Positions 1-8,367 of a stretch of DNA of 64,000 nucleotides are shown here, piece after piece. Position 1 is the stretch's first letter. The number at the start of each line of letters is the position of its first letter. The notes beneath the pieces were generated by a model. It was not told the origin of the DNA, did no database searches, and worked only from the letters and a program-made list of their open reading frames with translations. The stretch spans positions 17,801 through 81,800 of the forward strand of contig JAPLPE010000016.1 in the NCBI GenBank assembly GCA_026400355.1. The letters run 5' to 3'. Origin of the DNA: Rhodobacterales bacterium (lineage in GTDB: Bacteria; Pseudomonadota; Alphaproteobacteria; Rhodobacterales; Rhodobacteraceae). Both the position numbers and the translations under genes were made by a program.

Positions 1-280
1 GCCGCAGGACCCCGTCTATGAGGGGATGATCATCGGCGAGCACAGCCGGGACAATGACCTTGAGGTCAATCCGCTGAAGGGCAAGAAGCTGACCAACGTG
101 CGGGCCTCGGGCACGGACGAAGCCGTGCGGCTGACGCCGCCGGTGCTGATGAGCCTTGAGCAGGCGATTGCCTATATCGACGACGATGAACTGGTCGAGG
201 TCACGCCGAGCGCGTTCCGGCTGCGCAAGCGGTTCCTTGACGCGAACGAACGCAAGCGCCAGTCGCGCGCGGCGTCCTGA
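1..280 (+). CDS. typA: TypA/BipA ribosome-associated GTPase, C-terminal end only
   Basis: The frame is open from base 2 of the window to the TGA at 278-280, so this is the 3' end of a gene that begins upstream. The visible ~92 residues carry the segment [17 protein letters not shown] and then [12 protein letters not shown], which are typical of the C-terminal domain of TypA/BipA translational GTPases. These proteins bind the 70S ribosome and assist large-subunit assembly, especially under stress or cold. The G domain lies outside the window, so nothing can be said about catalytic residues. The terminal basic tail ([15 protein letters not shown]) is normal for the family. Confidence 0.9.
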   Translation, partial: PQDPVYEGMIIGEHSRDNDLEVNPLKGKKLTNVRASGTDEAVRLTPPVLMSLEQAIAYIDDDELVEVTPSAFRLRKRFLDANERKRQSRAAS

Positions 281-380
281 TCCGGGCTGCAACCCGTTAA
301 CCATTTGTTGACGGGTGGCGGTTCTGCGGGGGGTGACCTTGGATTTGGGGTCCAAGCACCTGATTTGATAACATAATACG

Positions 381-434
381 CGTCAGTATGCCGTCGGTAA
401 TGCGTCGGTATCGCGTCGGTATTGCGTCGGTATT
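381..434. repeat. Five tandem 11-bp repeats, consensus CGTCGGTATTG
   Basis: CGTC begins at 381, 392, 403, 414 and 425, exactly 11 bp apart; the units read CGTCAGTATGC, CGTCGGTAATG, CGTCGGTATCG, CGTCGGTATTG and CGTCGGTATTC. They lie in the non-coding gap between the convergent ends of typA and the DUF1330 gene. An 11-bp period places every copy on the same face of the DNA. No gene starts immediately beside them, so a role is unknown. Confidence 0.85.
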
Positions 435-594
435 CTTTCGACGATGGCGTAACACGCGGTTAACTTGCACAGGCGATTAAAGTCGCAGGAGCGGGTTGAG
501 GTACGGTTAACTCGGCGTGCGGAGGTGCCGGGTTTGACCCACCCTACTTGAACCGTCATCCTTGGGGTGGGTGAACCCCAGCCCTGCCAAGGTC
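435..594. other. Intergenic gap with long inverted repeat (possible bidirectional terminator)
   Basis: No gene is seen. GGGTTTGACCCACCC (about 530-544) and GGGTGGGTGAACCC (about 565-578) can form a long, slightly mismatched stem between the convergent ends of typA and the alaS-DUF1330 operon. There is no clear T tract. Two GGTTAAC motifs (about 459 and 505) also occur here. Confidence 0.4.
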
Positions 595-888
595 TCAGGC
601 GGGAGCCACTTCCTCGACGATCACAAGGCTGCGGTCGGCGGACGGCAAGCCGTAGCGGAGCGCCTCCTGATAGGCGGGGGAGTTGTAGCAGTCGTGGGCC
701 GCCTGCAGGCTGGGGAAGCGGGCCACGACGTTGCGGGGGAAATCCGCGCCTTCGAGTTGTTCATAGGCGCCGCCGCGCGCCAGGAACACGCCGCCATAGG
801 CGGCCAGCGCGGGGCCTGCGCGTTTGGCATATTCGCCGTATCCTTCGGGGTCGGTGATGCGGACATGGGCGATCCAGAGGGCGGTCAT
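595..888 (-). CDS. DUF1330 domain-containing protein
   Basis: A 97-residue protein beginning [20 protein letters not shown] and containing [20 protein letters not shown] and [10 protein letters not shown]. That pattern is the small dimeric alpha/beta-barrel DUF1330 family, whose biochemical role is unknown. The start codon overlaps the alaS stop by four bases (ATGA, 885-888), so it is translationally coupled to alaS and probably co-transcribed with it. Length is normal for the family. The association with alaS is positional; no link to tRNA charging is implied. Confidence 0.85.
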   Translation of the reverse strand: MTALWIAHVRITDPEGYGEYAKRAGPALAAYGGVFLARGGAYEQLEGADFPRNVVARFPSLQAAHDCYNSPAYQEALRYGLPSADRSLVIVEEVAPA

Positions 889-3563
889 GTGGCGGCTCCG
901 ATCACGGCTTCGGCCGCCTTGAAGGCGGCTTCGGCATTCGTGGCTGAAGTGCCGCCGCCCTGAGCCATATCGGGTCGTCCGCCGCCGCCCTTGCCGCCGA
1001 GTTCGGCAACGGCGGCGCGAAGCAGGTCGACCGCCGAGAGGCGGTCGGTGAGGTCGGACGTAACGCCGGCGGCGACAGCGGCCTTGCCGTCGGTGTCTGC
1101 GATCAGGAGGATCGCGCCCGAACCGATCTGGGCCTTCAGTTCGTCCACCAGTGCGGGGAGGTCCTTGCCGGTCACGCCGGAAAGAACCTGAGCTTTGAAC
1201 GATATGCCATTGATAACCTTTGCATCTGTCTGCGCCTTGGCCCCGCCGGACATGGCGAGTTCGCGGCGGAGCTGGGCCACTTCGTTTTCAAGCGCGCGAC
1301 GTTCGGTGAGGAGAACGCGGACGCGGTCCACCGTTTCGTTCACGGGTGCCTTGAGCGTGGCGGCGATATCGGCCAGACGGGCATCCTGGGCGCGGAGGTG
1401 GTCGAGCGCGGCCTGACCGGTAAGCGCCTCGATCCGGCGCACGCCGGAGGAAGAGGCGCTGTCGCCCAGAAGGACGAAGGCGCCGATGTCGCCGAGTTGG
1501 CGGACGTGTGTCCCGCCGCAGAGTTCGAGCGAATAGGTGGCACCATCGGTGCCCTTGCCAGAACCGGGCAGACGTCCCATCGAAACGACGCGGACTTCGT
1601 CACCGTATTTCTCGCCGAACAGCGCCTGCGCGCCAAGGGCGCGGGCGTCGTCGGGGGTCATCAGGCGGGTTTCGACGGTGCCATTCTGGCGGATCATGGC
1701 GTTCACCTCGGCCTCGACCGTGGCGAGTTCGGCTTTCTCCAGCGCCTTGCCGTGGCTGAAGTCAAAGCGCAGCCGATCGGGCGCGTTCAGCGAGCCGCGC
1801 TGAGCGATATGGTCGCCCAGCGTGCGGCGGAGCGCCTCGTTCACGAGGTGCGTGGCCGAGTGGTTGGCGCGGATGGCGCTGCGGCGGGTGTGGTCAACTT
1901 CGAGGCGCACGGTGTCGCCGGCAACCAGCCGCCCATTGTCTGGTGTGAACTCATGGGCAATCAACCGGCCGCCGCCAAACTTTCGAACGTCCGAAATGAA
2001 GCCATTGAGGTCATGCTTTTTGATCCCGGAAAGCCAGCCATGATCTGCCACCTGGCCACCAGACTCTGCGTAGAAAGGAGTTTGGTTAAACACAACCCAA
2101 CCACTTCCAAGTTCTTCGATGGCTTCGACTTCTTGCCCGTCCGACACGATAGCCAGAACTTGGCCTTCGGCACTTTCGGTCGTGTAGCCCAAGAAATCTG
2201 TGGCTCCCAAGCGGTCCGCCAAATCAAACCAAACTTCGGCGTCGGCGGATTGTCCCGTACCGGCCCAGGCGGCGCGGGCCTTGGCCTTTTGCTCTTCCAT
2301 CGCGGCGTCGAAACCGGCGAGGTCAACGCCCCTGCCCTTTTCGCGGAGCGCATCCTGCGTCAGGTCGAGCGGGAAGCCAAAGGTGTCGTAGAGGCGGAAG
2401 GCGGTCGTGCCGGGGAGGTCGGCGCCTTCGGGCAGGTGGCCGAGTTCGTCGTCGAGGAGGCGCAGGCCCCGGTCGAGCGTGGTCTTGAAGCGGGTTTCCT
2501 CGGCGCGGAGCGTTTCTTCGATCAGGGCCTTGGCGCGGCCGAGTTCGGGATAGGCCGCGCCCATTTCATGGACGAGCGCGGGGACGAGGCGGTGCATGAC
2601 CGGGTCCTTGGCCCCCAGAAGGTGCGCGTGGCGCATGGCGCGGCGCATGATGCGACGCAGGACATAGCCGCGGCCTTCGTTCGAGGGCATGACGCCGTCA
2701 GCGATCAGGAATGAGGTCGAGCGGAGGTGGTCGGCGATCACGCGGTGATGCGTCGTGCCGGGACCGTCGGGGTCGCTGCTGGTCGCGTGGGCCGACGCCT
2801 CGATCAGGGCGCGCATGAGGTCGGTGTCGTAGTTGTCGTGCTTGCCCTGCAGAAGCGCACCGATGCGTTCGAGCCCCATGCCGGTGTCGATCGACTGCAT
2901 GTCGAGCGGTTTCAACGTGCCGTCAGCGAACTGTTCGTTCTGCATGAAGACGTTGTTCCAGATCTCGATGTAGCGGTCGCCGTCCTCTTCGGCGGAACCC
3001 GGCGGGCCGCCCCAGATCGAGGGGCCGTGGTCGTAGAAGATTTCGGTGCAGGGGCCGCAGGGGCCGGTGGGACCCATGCGCCAGAAGTTGTCGTCCGTGG
3101 GGATGCGGATGATGCGTTCGTCGGGAAGGCCCGCGACCTTTTTCCAGATCGCGTGCGCCTCGTCATCGGTGTGGTAGATGGTGACGGTCAGCTTGTCCTT
3201 GTTCAGGCCGAAATCCTTGGTCAGGAGTTCCCAGGCAAAGGCGATGGCCTGATCCTTGAAATAGTCGCCGAAGCTGAAATTGCCCAGCATTTCAAAGAAG
3301 GTATGGTGGCGGGCGGTGTATCCCACATTGTCCAGATCGTTGTGCTTGCCACCGGCGCGGACGCATTTCTGCGCGGTGGTGGCGCGTTTGTAGTCGCGGG
3401 TTTCGACGCCGGTGAAGAGGTTCTTGAACTGGACCATGCCCGAGTTGGTGAACATCAGTGTCGGATCGTTGCGGGGGACCAGGGGCGAGGAGGCCACGAC
3501 TTCGTGCCCGTTGCGGGCGAAGAAATCGAGATAGGTGGAGCGGATGTCGGCAAGGCTCGTCAT
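885..3563 (-). CDS. alaS: Alanyl-tRNA synthetase
   Basis: This 892-residue cytoplasmic enzyme charges tRNA-Ala and edits mischarged Ser/Gly. It begins [20 protein letters not shown] and shows the class II catalytic core ([13 protein letters not shown] near residue 40, [16 protein letters not shown] near 165). The editing domain motif [12 protein letters not shown] lies near 570 and CGGTH near 670, then comes a long C-terminal coiled and Ala/Gly-rich C-Ala domain. Length is normal for bacterial AlaRS and no lesion is seen. A good AAGGA ribosome site lies just ahead of the ATG at 3563. It follows recA on the same strand but is separated from it by a terminator, and overlaps the downstream DUF1330 gene by 4 bp. 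Confidence 0.97.
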   Translation of the reverse strand: MTSLADIRSTYLDFFARNGHEVVASSPLVPRNDPTLMFTNSGMVQFKNLFTGVETRDYKRATTAQKCVRAGGKHNDLDNVGYTARHHTFFEMLGNFSFGDYFKDQAIAFAWELLTKDFGLNKDKLTVTIYHTDDEAHAIWKKVAGLPDERIIRIPTDDNFWRMGPTGPCGPCTEIFYDHGPSIWGGPPGSAEEDGDRYIEIWNNVFMQNEQFADGTLKPLDMQSIDTGMGLERIGALLQGKHDNYDTDLMRALIEASAHATSSDPDGPGTTHHRVIADHLRSTSFLIADGVMPSNEGRGYVLRRIMRRAMRHAHLLGAKDPVMHRLVPALVHEMGAAYPELGRAKALIEETLRAEETRFKTTLDRGLRLLDDELGHLPEGADLPGTTAFRLYDTFGFPLDLTQDALREKGRGVDLAGFDAAMEEQKAKARAAWAGTGQSADAEVWFDLADRLGATDFLGYTTESAEGQVLAIVSDGQEVEAIEELGSGWVVFNQTPFYAESGGQVADHGWLSGIKKHDLNGFISDVRKFGGGRLIAHEFTPDNGRLVAGDTVRLEVDHTRRSAIRANHSATHLVNEALRRTLGDHIAQRGSLNAPDRLRFDFSHGKALEKAELATVEAEVNAMIRQNGTVETRLMTPDDARALGAQALFGEKYGDEVRVVSMGRLPGSGKGTDGATYSLELCGGTHVRQLGDIGAFVLLGDSASSSGVRRIEALTGQAALDHLRAQDARLADIAATLKAPVNETVDRVRVLLTERRALENEVAQLRRELAMSGGAKAQTDAKVINGISFKAQVLSGVTGKDLPALVDELKAQIGSGAILLIADTDGKAAVAAGVTSDLTDRLSAVDLLRAAVAELGGKGGGGRPDMAQGGGTSATNAEAAFKAAEAVIGAAT

Positions 3564-3654
3564 GGCGGTCCTTCGGGCAAACGTCTGGGGCTGCGATGGA
3601 ATAGACCCATGGGCAGGGGGCGTCCAGTGCCGAGTTGCGCGGGGGCGCGTGCAA

Positions 3655-3690
3655 GAAAAAGGCCGCCGCGGGCGGTTGCCCGGGCGGCCC
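3655..3690 (-). terminator. Rho-independent terminator of recA
   Basis: Read on the minus strand, GGGCCGCC...GGCGGCC forms a GC-rich stem with an internal GGGC/GCCC extension, followed at once by TTTTT (A tract on the plus strand at 3655-3660). It lies 20 bases after the recA stop and 90 bases before the alaS start, so it should insulate the two genes. Confidence 0.75.
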
Positions 3691-3710
3691 TTGGCCAGGT
3701 GGTCGGATGC

Positions 3711-4790
3711 CTAGGGTTCGACCATGTCGTCGCCTGCATCGGTCACAGGTTCGGACATGGCAAACTCGAGCCCGTGGGAGGCGCGGATCTTGTCCTCGAT
3801 CGACATGGCGGTGGCGGGATGTTCCTTGAGGAAGGTCTTGGCGTTCTCTCGCCCCTGCCCGATCCGTTCATCGCCGTAGGAGAACCATGAGCCCGATTTC
3901 TCGACAACGCCGGCCTTGACGCCGAGGTCGAGAAGCTCGCCGGTCTTGGAGATGCCTTCGCCATACATGATGTCGAATTCGACTTCCTTGAACGGGGGGG
4001 CCACCTTGTTCTTGACGACCTTGACACGGGTGGTGTTGCCCACGACTTCCTCGCGGTCCTTGATCGCACCGATGCGGCGGATGTCGAGGCGGACGGAGGC
4101 GTAGAATTTCAGCGCGTTGCCGCCGGTAGTGGTTTCAGGCGAGCCGAACATGACGCCGATCTTCATCCGGATCTGGTTGATGAAGATGACCATGCAGTTC
4201 GAGCGGCTGATCGAACCGGTAAGCTTGCGCATGGCCTGGGACATGAGGCGGGCGTGGACGCCAACGGACGAGTCGCCCATGTCACCTTCAAGCTCGGACT
4301 TGGGCGTAAGGGCTGCGACTGAGTCGACCACGACGCAGGAGACGGCACCGGAGCGGACGAGCGTGTCGACGATTTCGAGGCCCTGTTCGCCGGTGTCAGG
4401 CTGGGAGATCAGGAGTTCATCGAGGTTGACACCCAGCTTCTTGGCATACTGGGGGTCGAGCGCGTGTTCGGCGTCGACGAAGGCGCAGACGCCGCCCATC
4501 TTCTGACATTCGGCCACGACATGGAGCGTGAGGGTGGTTTTGCCCGAGGATTCCGGCCCGTAGATCTCGATGATCCGGCCCTTGGGCAGACCGCCGATGC
4601 CAAGTGCGATGTCGAGGCCGAGGGAACCGGTGGAGATCGCCTCGATCTCGGGCATCTGATTCTGGCCGCCGAGGCGCATGATCGAGCCCTTGCCGAACTG
4701 CCGTTCGATCTGCTGCAGGGCGCTTTCCAATGCCTTAGCCTTGTCCGACGTCTTCTTGTCCATCATCGTGATCAGATCTGCCGTTGCCAT
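3711..4790 (-). CDS. recA: RecA recombinase
   Basis: RecA forms filaments on single-stranded DNA, drives strand exchange and triggers LexA self-cleavage. The protein has Walker [11 protein letters not shown] (about residue 70), the [17 protein letters not shown] region with DNA-binding loops, and the usual acidic tail (DAGDDMVEP). I chose the ATG at 4790 ([10 protein letters not shown], 359 residues) because AAGGATGGG sits 5-12 bases upstream; an in-frame ATG at 4811 would add seven residues (MTIRMGN) that are not typical of RecA. Upstream lies a perfect alphaproteobacterial LexA box (4843-4857). It is intact. Confidence 0.97.
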   Translation of the reverse strand: MATADLITMMDKKTSDKAKALESALQQIERQFGKGSIMRLGGQNQMPEIEAISTGSLGLDIALGIGGLPKGRIIEIYGPESSGKTTLTLHVVAECQKMGGVCAFVDAEHALDPQYAKKLGVNLDELLISQPDTGEQGLEIVDTLVRSGAVSCVVVDSVAALTPKSELEGDMGDSSVGVHARLMSQAMRKLTGSISRSNCMVIFINQIRMKIGVMFGSPETTTGGNALKFYASVRLDIRRIGAIKDREEVVGNTTRVKVVKNKVAPPFKEVEFDIMYGEGISKTGELLDLGVKAGVVEKSGSWFSYGDERIGQGRENAKTFLKEHPATAMSIEDKIRASHGLEFAMSEPVTDAGDDMVEP

Positions 4791-4842
4791 GTTTCCCATC
4801 CTTATTGTCATACCCCCTGCGTGGCGGCAATCGCTGGTTAAT

Positions 4843-4857
4843 GTTCTTGCCTTGTTC
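4843..4857 (-). promoter_or_regulatory. LexA (SOS) box upstream of recA
   Basis: GTTCTTGCCTTGTTC on the plus strand is a perfect match to GTTC-N7-GTTC, the direct-repeat LexA site established for Alphaproteobacteria. It sits about 53 bp ahead of the recA start, the expected place for repression of the recA promoter. Confidence 0.85.
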
Positions 4858-4973
4858 TCATTTCAATGAGACCAAAACGGGAACATTTCAAGTTAAATCT
4901 TCTGGACCCATTGTTTTCCGCGAGGGGTTAAGGAGTAGTTTACAAGGACGCAAAGGTGAGAACGGGGTAAGAA

Positions 4974-5573
4974 TTGCTGGTATTCTGGAAGGAACGTCTG
5001 GTGTTGCTGGCAGTGCCCAAGACGGGCACGACGGCGTTGCAGCGGGCGCTGGGGCCGAAAGCATCCATGGTGATGCGCGATCCGCCGACGCTGAAGCACA
5101 CGCCGGTCTATCGCTACAAGCGGTTCGTGGAGCCGATGTTCGGGCAGGCCGGTGGCGAGGGATTCGAAACGGTGGCCGCCATTCGGCAACCGGTCGAATG
5201 GCTGTCGTCCTGGTACAGGTACCGGCACCGGGATGATCTGGCGGGGCATCCCAACAGCACGCGAGGGGTGAGTTTTGATGACTTCGTGACGGAATACACC
5301 AAGGGAAAGCCTGCGCCCTATGCAGCGCTGGGGTCGCAAGCGCGGTTTGTGCAGGGCAAGGCCGGCGAGATCGGGGTCACGCATCTGTTCCGCTATGAGC
5401 AGCAGGACAGGCTGTTTGCGTTTCTGGAGGAAAGGCTGGAGGTCAAGATCGATCTGCAGCGGATGAATGTCTCGCCCAAGATGGCGGTGGGGTTGTCGGC
5501 AGAGGTTGAGGCGCTTTACCGGCGGAGATGTGCGGATGAGTTTGCGGTTTGGGAAGCGGCGGGGCGGGGATAG
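4974..5573 (+). CDS. Sulfotransferase-like (P-loop) protein
   Basis: A 199-residue protein with LLAVPKTGTTALQRAL at residues 10-25, matching the 5'-phosphosulfate-binding loop (PKTGTT) of PAPS-dependent sulfotransferases, and RQPVEWLSSWYRYR near residue 70, which fits the 3'-phosphate-binding region. This family is common in Rhodobacterales beside recA and is often mislabelled gamma-glutamyl kinase. The acceptor is unknown. The start is the TTG at 4974, the first in-frame start after a stop just upstream, preceded by GGGGTAAG. It is divergent from recA and convergent with the histidine kinase gene. The protein is shorter than many sulfotransferases, so activity is uncertain. Confidence 0.75.
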   Translation: MLVFWKERLVLLAVPKTGTTALQRALGPKASMVMRDPPTLKHTPVYRYKRFVEPMFGQAGGEGFETVAAIRQPVEWLSSWYRYRHRDDLAGHPNSTRGVSFDDFVTEYTKGKPAPYAALGSQARFVQGKAGEIGVTHLFRYEQQDRLFAFLEERLEVKIDLQRMNVSPKMAVGLSAEVEALYRRRCADEFAVWEAAGRG

Positions 5574-5731
5574 CCGGTTTGGCGTAGCTCAGCCGCTTTG
5601 GCGGCGGTCGTCCGCGTGGGCTACGCGACCTCGCCGGGGGCGGCAGTGTGATGTGCGCGGGGCGGTGCGCGGAAGCGCACCCTGTGGCGGGGATGGCGAG
5701 GTGAACCCCGCCCTGCACTTTTGCGACTGAG
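5574..5731. other. Hairpin-rich gap between convergent genes
   Basis: Contains GGTGCGC-GGAA-GCGCACC (5664-5681, perfect stem with a four-base loop), GGCGGGG/CCCCGCC (about 5686-5692 and 5707-5713) and a distant GCGTAGC/GCTACGC pair. It lies between the 3' ends of two convergent genes and probably ends transcription in both directions; no T tract is obvious. Confidence 0.45.
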
Positions 5732-7054
5732 CTAGCGTGCAAGGACCAGATCGGCGCGCAAACCGCCCAGCGCTGCGCTGTCACCAAGGCGCAGGACGCC
5801 GCCGTGGGCGCGGGCGATGTCGGCGACGATGGCAAGCCCCAGCCCCACACCGGAGCCGAGGTCCTGATTGCGCGCGGGGTCGAGTCGGGAGAAGGGTTTC
5901 AGCGCTTCCTCGCGCTGGTCAGGGGGGATGCCGGGGCCGTCATCTTCGACGCTGATGCGGATGGTGCGTTCGCTGAAAGAGAGCGTCAGATCGGCCTGCC
6001 CGCCGTAGCGCAGTGCATTCCCGATCAGGTTGTCGAGCGCCCGGCGGATTGCCAAGGGGCGCAACGGCACGGGGCCGGGATTGTTGCCTTCGACAGCCAG
6101 AAGGGTCGCGGCCTGTCCTGCCCTGCGGGCGTCTGACACCACCTGTTCGACAAGGGCCACGGTGTCGGTCGGCTCCAGCGCGTCAGACGCATCGGCGCGG
6201 ATGAAATCGAGGAAGGCGTCGAGCATGTGCTGCATGTCGTCAAGGTCGCGGCGCAAAGGCTCGGCCTCGGGGTCGTCGATCAGGGAAAGTCCCAGGCGCA
6301 TGCGGGTGAGCGGCGTGCGGAGATCGTGGCTGATCCCCGAGAGCATCAGGGTCCGGGTCTGGGCCTGGCGTTCGATCCTGTTGCGCATGTCGAGAAAGGC
6401 CGCCCCTGCCGTCCGGACCTCGGCTGCCCCGGAAGGGCGGTAAGGCTGGATACGACCCTTGCCGTATTCGGTTGCAGCGAGGGCAAGCTGGCGGATCGGT
6501 CGCAACTGGTTGCGCAGAAAAATGTAGGCGATGAGCATCAGGAGGAGGCCCAGCACCGCGATCATCACGAGAAGTTGGTGTGGATTGGAGGCCGAGACCC
6601 TGGTCCGGTCAAAGGAAACCTGCATGTCGCCCTGACTGGTGGCGATCCGGAGTGTGACTTCGCGCGGGGTCGACAGGTCAACAGGGCCGATCGCGGGGAT
6701 GCTGTCGTGCAGCGTCTTGATCATGGCGCGGCCTGAGAGGTCATAGAAATCGCGGCTGTCGTCTGCCCGCGTTTCGGGCGCGGGAAGGGTGATCGTGAGG
6801 CCAAGGGGGGTGCCTACGGCTGCGGCCTGCCGGAATGCCGTGACGGCATCCGGGGCGGCATCGGCGATCTGGAGCAGGTATTCCAGTTCGAGGATGACCG
6901 ACCGGGTCATCTGCCGGGTCACGTCTTCGTAGTAGCGCTGCACGAAACTGACCGAGATGACGATCTGGAGCGTCAGGATCGGCACCAGCAGGATAAGCGC
7001 CGCCCGCCCGTACAGGCTGCGCGGCAGGTAGCGTTTGAGCCACTGAAAGAACAT
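5732..7054 (-). CDS. EnvZ-like sensor histidine kinase
   Basis: A 440-residue inner-membrane sensor kinase. Membrane segment 1 is at about 18-39, a periplasmic loop of about 120 residues follows, and segment 2 is at 161-181. A HAMP region leads to the H-box SGISHDLRTPLTRMRL with phospho-acceptor His at about 243, then NLIGNALRYGG (N box), EDDGPGIP (G1) and GSGVGLGLAIV (G2). The layout matches EnvZ/OsmY-type kinases, which phosphorylate an OmpR-family regulator. No response regulator gene lies beside it, so the partner must be elsewhere. It is divergent from the MBL-fold gene with only 45 bp between the starts. Confidence 0.9.
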   Translation of the reverse strand: MFFQWLKRYLPRSLYGRAALILLVPILTLQIVISVSFVQRYYEDVTRQMTRSVILELEYLLQIADAAPDAVTAFRQAAAVGTPLGLTITLPAPETRADDSRDFYDLSGRAMIKTLHDSIPAIGPVDLSTPREVTLRIATSQGDMQVSFDRTRVSASNPHQLLVMIAVLGLLLMLIAYIFLRNQLRPIRQLALAATEYGKGRIQPYRPSGAAEVRTAGAAFLDMRNRIERQAQTRTLMLSGISHDLRTPLTRMRLGLSLIDDPEAEPLRRDLDDMQHMLDAFLDFIRADASDALEPTDTVALVEQVVSDARRAGQAATLLAVEGNNPGPVPLRPLAIRRALDNLIGNALRYGGQADLTLSFSERTIRISVEDDGPGIPPDQREEALKPFSRLDPARNQDLGSGVGLGLAIVADIARAHGGVLRLGDSAALGGLRADLVLAR

Positions 7055-7099
7055 GGGCTAGAGTTAGCCCGAGAGGCGCAGCGGGGAAAGGACGAAGCG

Positions 7100-7969
7100 T
7101 TGGAAGAGGTCTGGCCGGGCATCCTGCGTGTGATCGCGCCGAACCCGTCTCTGATGACGGAGCGGGGGACGAATACCTATCTGCTGGGCCGGGACCGGGT
7201 GATTGTGATTGACCCGGGGCCCTTGGACGAGACGCATCTGGCGGCGCTTCTGCGTGCTTTGGCCGGGCGGGCGGTGGAACAGATCATCGTGACCCACAGC
7301 CATCTGGACCATTCAGGTCTTGCCCCTTCCCTGTCGCGGGCCACGGGCGCGCAGGTTCTGGCATTTGGCGACAGCCATGCCGGACGGTCGGCTGTGATGG
7401 AGACGCTGGCGCTGCAGGGGCTGGCTGGCGGGGGCGAAGGCGTCGATGCGGCGTTCACGCCGGATGTGACGGTGGCCCATGGCGAGGTGATCGAGACCGG
7501 AGCCGGGCTGGTTCGGGTCATCCATACGCCAGGGCATTTCGGGAACCATCTGAGCCTGCAGTGGGGCGATGTGGTGTTCAGTGGCGATCATGTGATGGGC
7601 TGGGCCACGTCGCTCGTCTCGCCTCCCGACGGAGATCTCACCGATTTCATGCAGTCGCTTGCCCGCCTGCGTGAGGCCGGGGCGCGGATCCTGCTGCCAG
7701 GGCATGGTGCCGCAGTGACCGATCCAGAGGGGCGTATCGATTGGCTGACCGCGCACCGGAAAGCGCGCGAGGCGCAGATCCTTGACGCGCTGGCAGAGGG
7801 TCCCGCGGGTGTGGAGCGGCTGACGGCCAGAGTCTATGCCGATGTGCCGGTGGCTCTTCACGTGGCTGCGGGGCGCAACGTGCTGGCGCATCTGATTGAT
7901 CTGGCAGGCAGAAAGCGCGTCGAGGCTCTGCCGGATCTGCGCCATGACGCAGTCTACCGGCTGATATGA
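7100..7969 (+). CDS. MBL-fold metallo-hydrolase (LACTB2/glyoxalase II-like)
   Basis: A 289-residue cytoplasmic protein with the zinc motif THSHLDHSG at residues 65-73 (HxHxDH), a further His in IHTPGHFGNHLSL and Asp in FSGDHVMGW, the metal ligands of the metallo-beta-lactamase fold. A C-terminal winged segment (EAQILDALAEGPAGVERLTARVY) is typical of the LACTB2-like group of hydrolases and endoribonucleases. The substrate cannot be told from sequence. The start is the TTG at 7100 with GGGGAAAGGA 8-17 bases upstream. It is divergent from the histidine kinase gene and followed by tRNA-Asn. Confidence 0.85.
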   Translation: MEEVWPGILRVIAPNPSLMTERGTNTYLLGRDRVIVIDPGPLDETHLAALLRALAGRAVEQIIVTHSHLDHSGLAPSLSRATGAQVLAFGDSHAGRSAVMETLALQGLAGGGEGVDAAFTPDVTVAHGEVIETGAGLVRVIHTPGHFGNHLSLQWGDVVFSGDHVMGWATSLVSPPDGDLTDFMQSLARLREAGARILLPGHGAAVTDPEGRIDWLTAHRKAREAQILDALAEGPAGVERLTARVYADVPVALHVAAGRNVLAHLIDLAGRKRVEALPDLRHDAVYRLI

Positions 7970-8039
7970 AAGGAATGGTATTTTTCTTTGCCAACCCACT
8001 GGACGCTGCCAAGGGGCATTGCTATACGCAACCGCGTGA

Positions 8040-8114
8040 TCCGACGTAGCTCAGCGGTAGAGCAGTTGACTGTTAATCAATTGGTCGTAGGTTCGATCCC
8101 TACCGTCGGAGCCA
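8040..8114 (+). tRNA. tRNA-Asn (anticodon GTT)
   Basis: A full cloverleaf can be drawn: acceptor TCCGACG pairs with CGTCGGA, D arm GCTCAGCGGTAGAGC, anticodon arm TTGACTGTTAATCAA with GTT, T arm GTAGGTTCGATCCCTAC, then discriminator G and an encoded CCA. It lies 70 bp after the MBL-fold gene. Accessory DNA begins right after its 3' end, a common place for integration, but I found no second copy of its 3' end in the window. Confidence 0.97.
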
Positions 8115-8367
8115 AAAATCCCAAGAAAATCAGGTGATTAGGCGCAGGCTGGGACCCACGCCGCCCTAGCCCTGTCCGCTTGGGTCCCGAGGTGGGTCCC
8201 AGTTTGGCCCGCTTGGGTCCCATCGCAAGACAGCGTGAGTGAGCGGGAGGCGGATTCGCGTTGGGCGCCGCGCATCTGGTCGCCGCAGATCATCGAATCC
8301 TTGCGATGCCCAGCGCAAATGGGCTCAATCTTCCGAAGAGCATGAAGGTGTTCCAAATGGGTGACGA
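8115..8367 (+). other. tRNA-distal spacer with GGGTCCC repeats and the tail of a small ORF
   Basis: GGGTCCC or its complement occurs four times between about 8150 and 8220. A short frame beginning at a TTG (8261), with GGGAGG upstream, runs to a TGA at 8369-8371 that overlaps the start of the next gene as ATGA. It would encode 36 residues ending KSMKVFQMGDE. It may be a leader peptide or the remnant of a lost upstream gene. I recognise no integrase. Confidence 0.35.

Noticed and set aside
381..434. CRISPR array
   Set aside because: The repeats are 11 bp with no spacers and no cas genes nearby.
1398..3890. Long plus-strand open frames (438 and 387 codons) opposite alaS
   Set aside because: They are antisense to a clearly conserved alaS, have no recognisable motifs and arise from the high GC content.
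4893..5384. 163-codon minus-strand frame upstream of recA
   Set aside because: Antisense to the sulfotransferase-like gene and without motifs; it would also cover the recA promoter.
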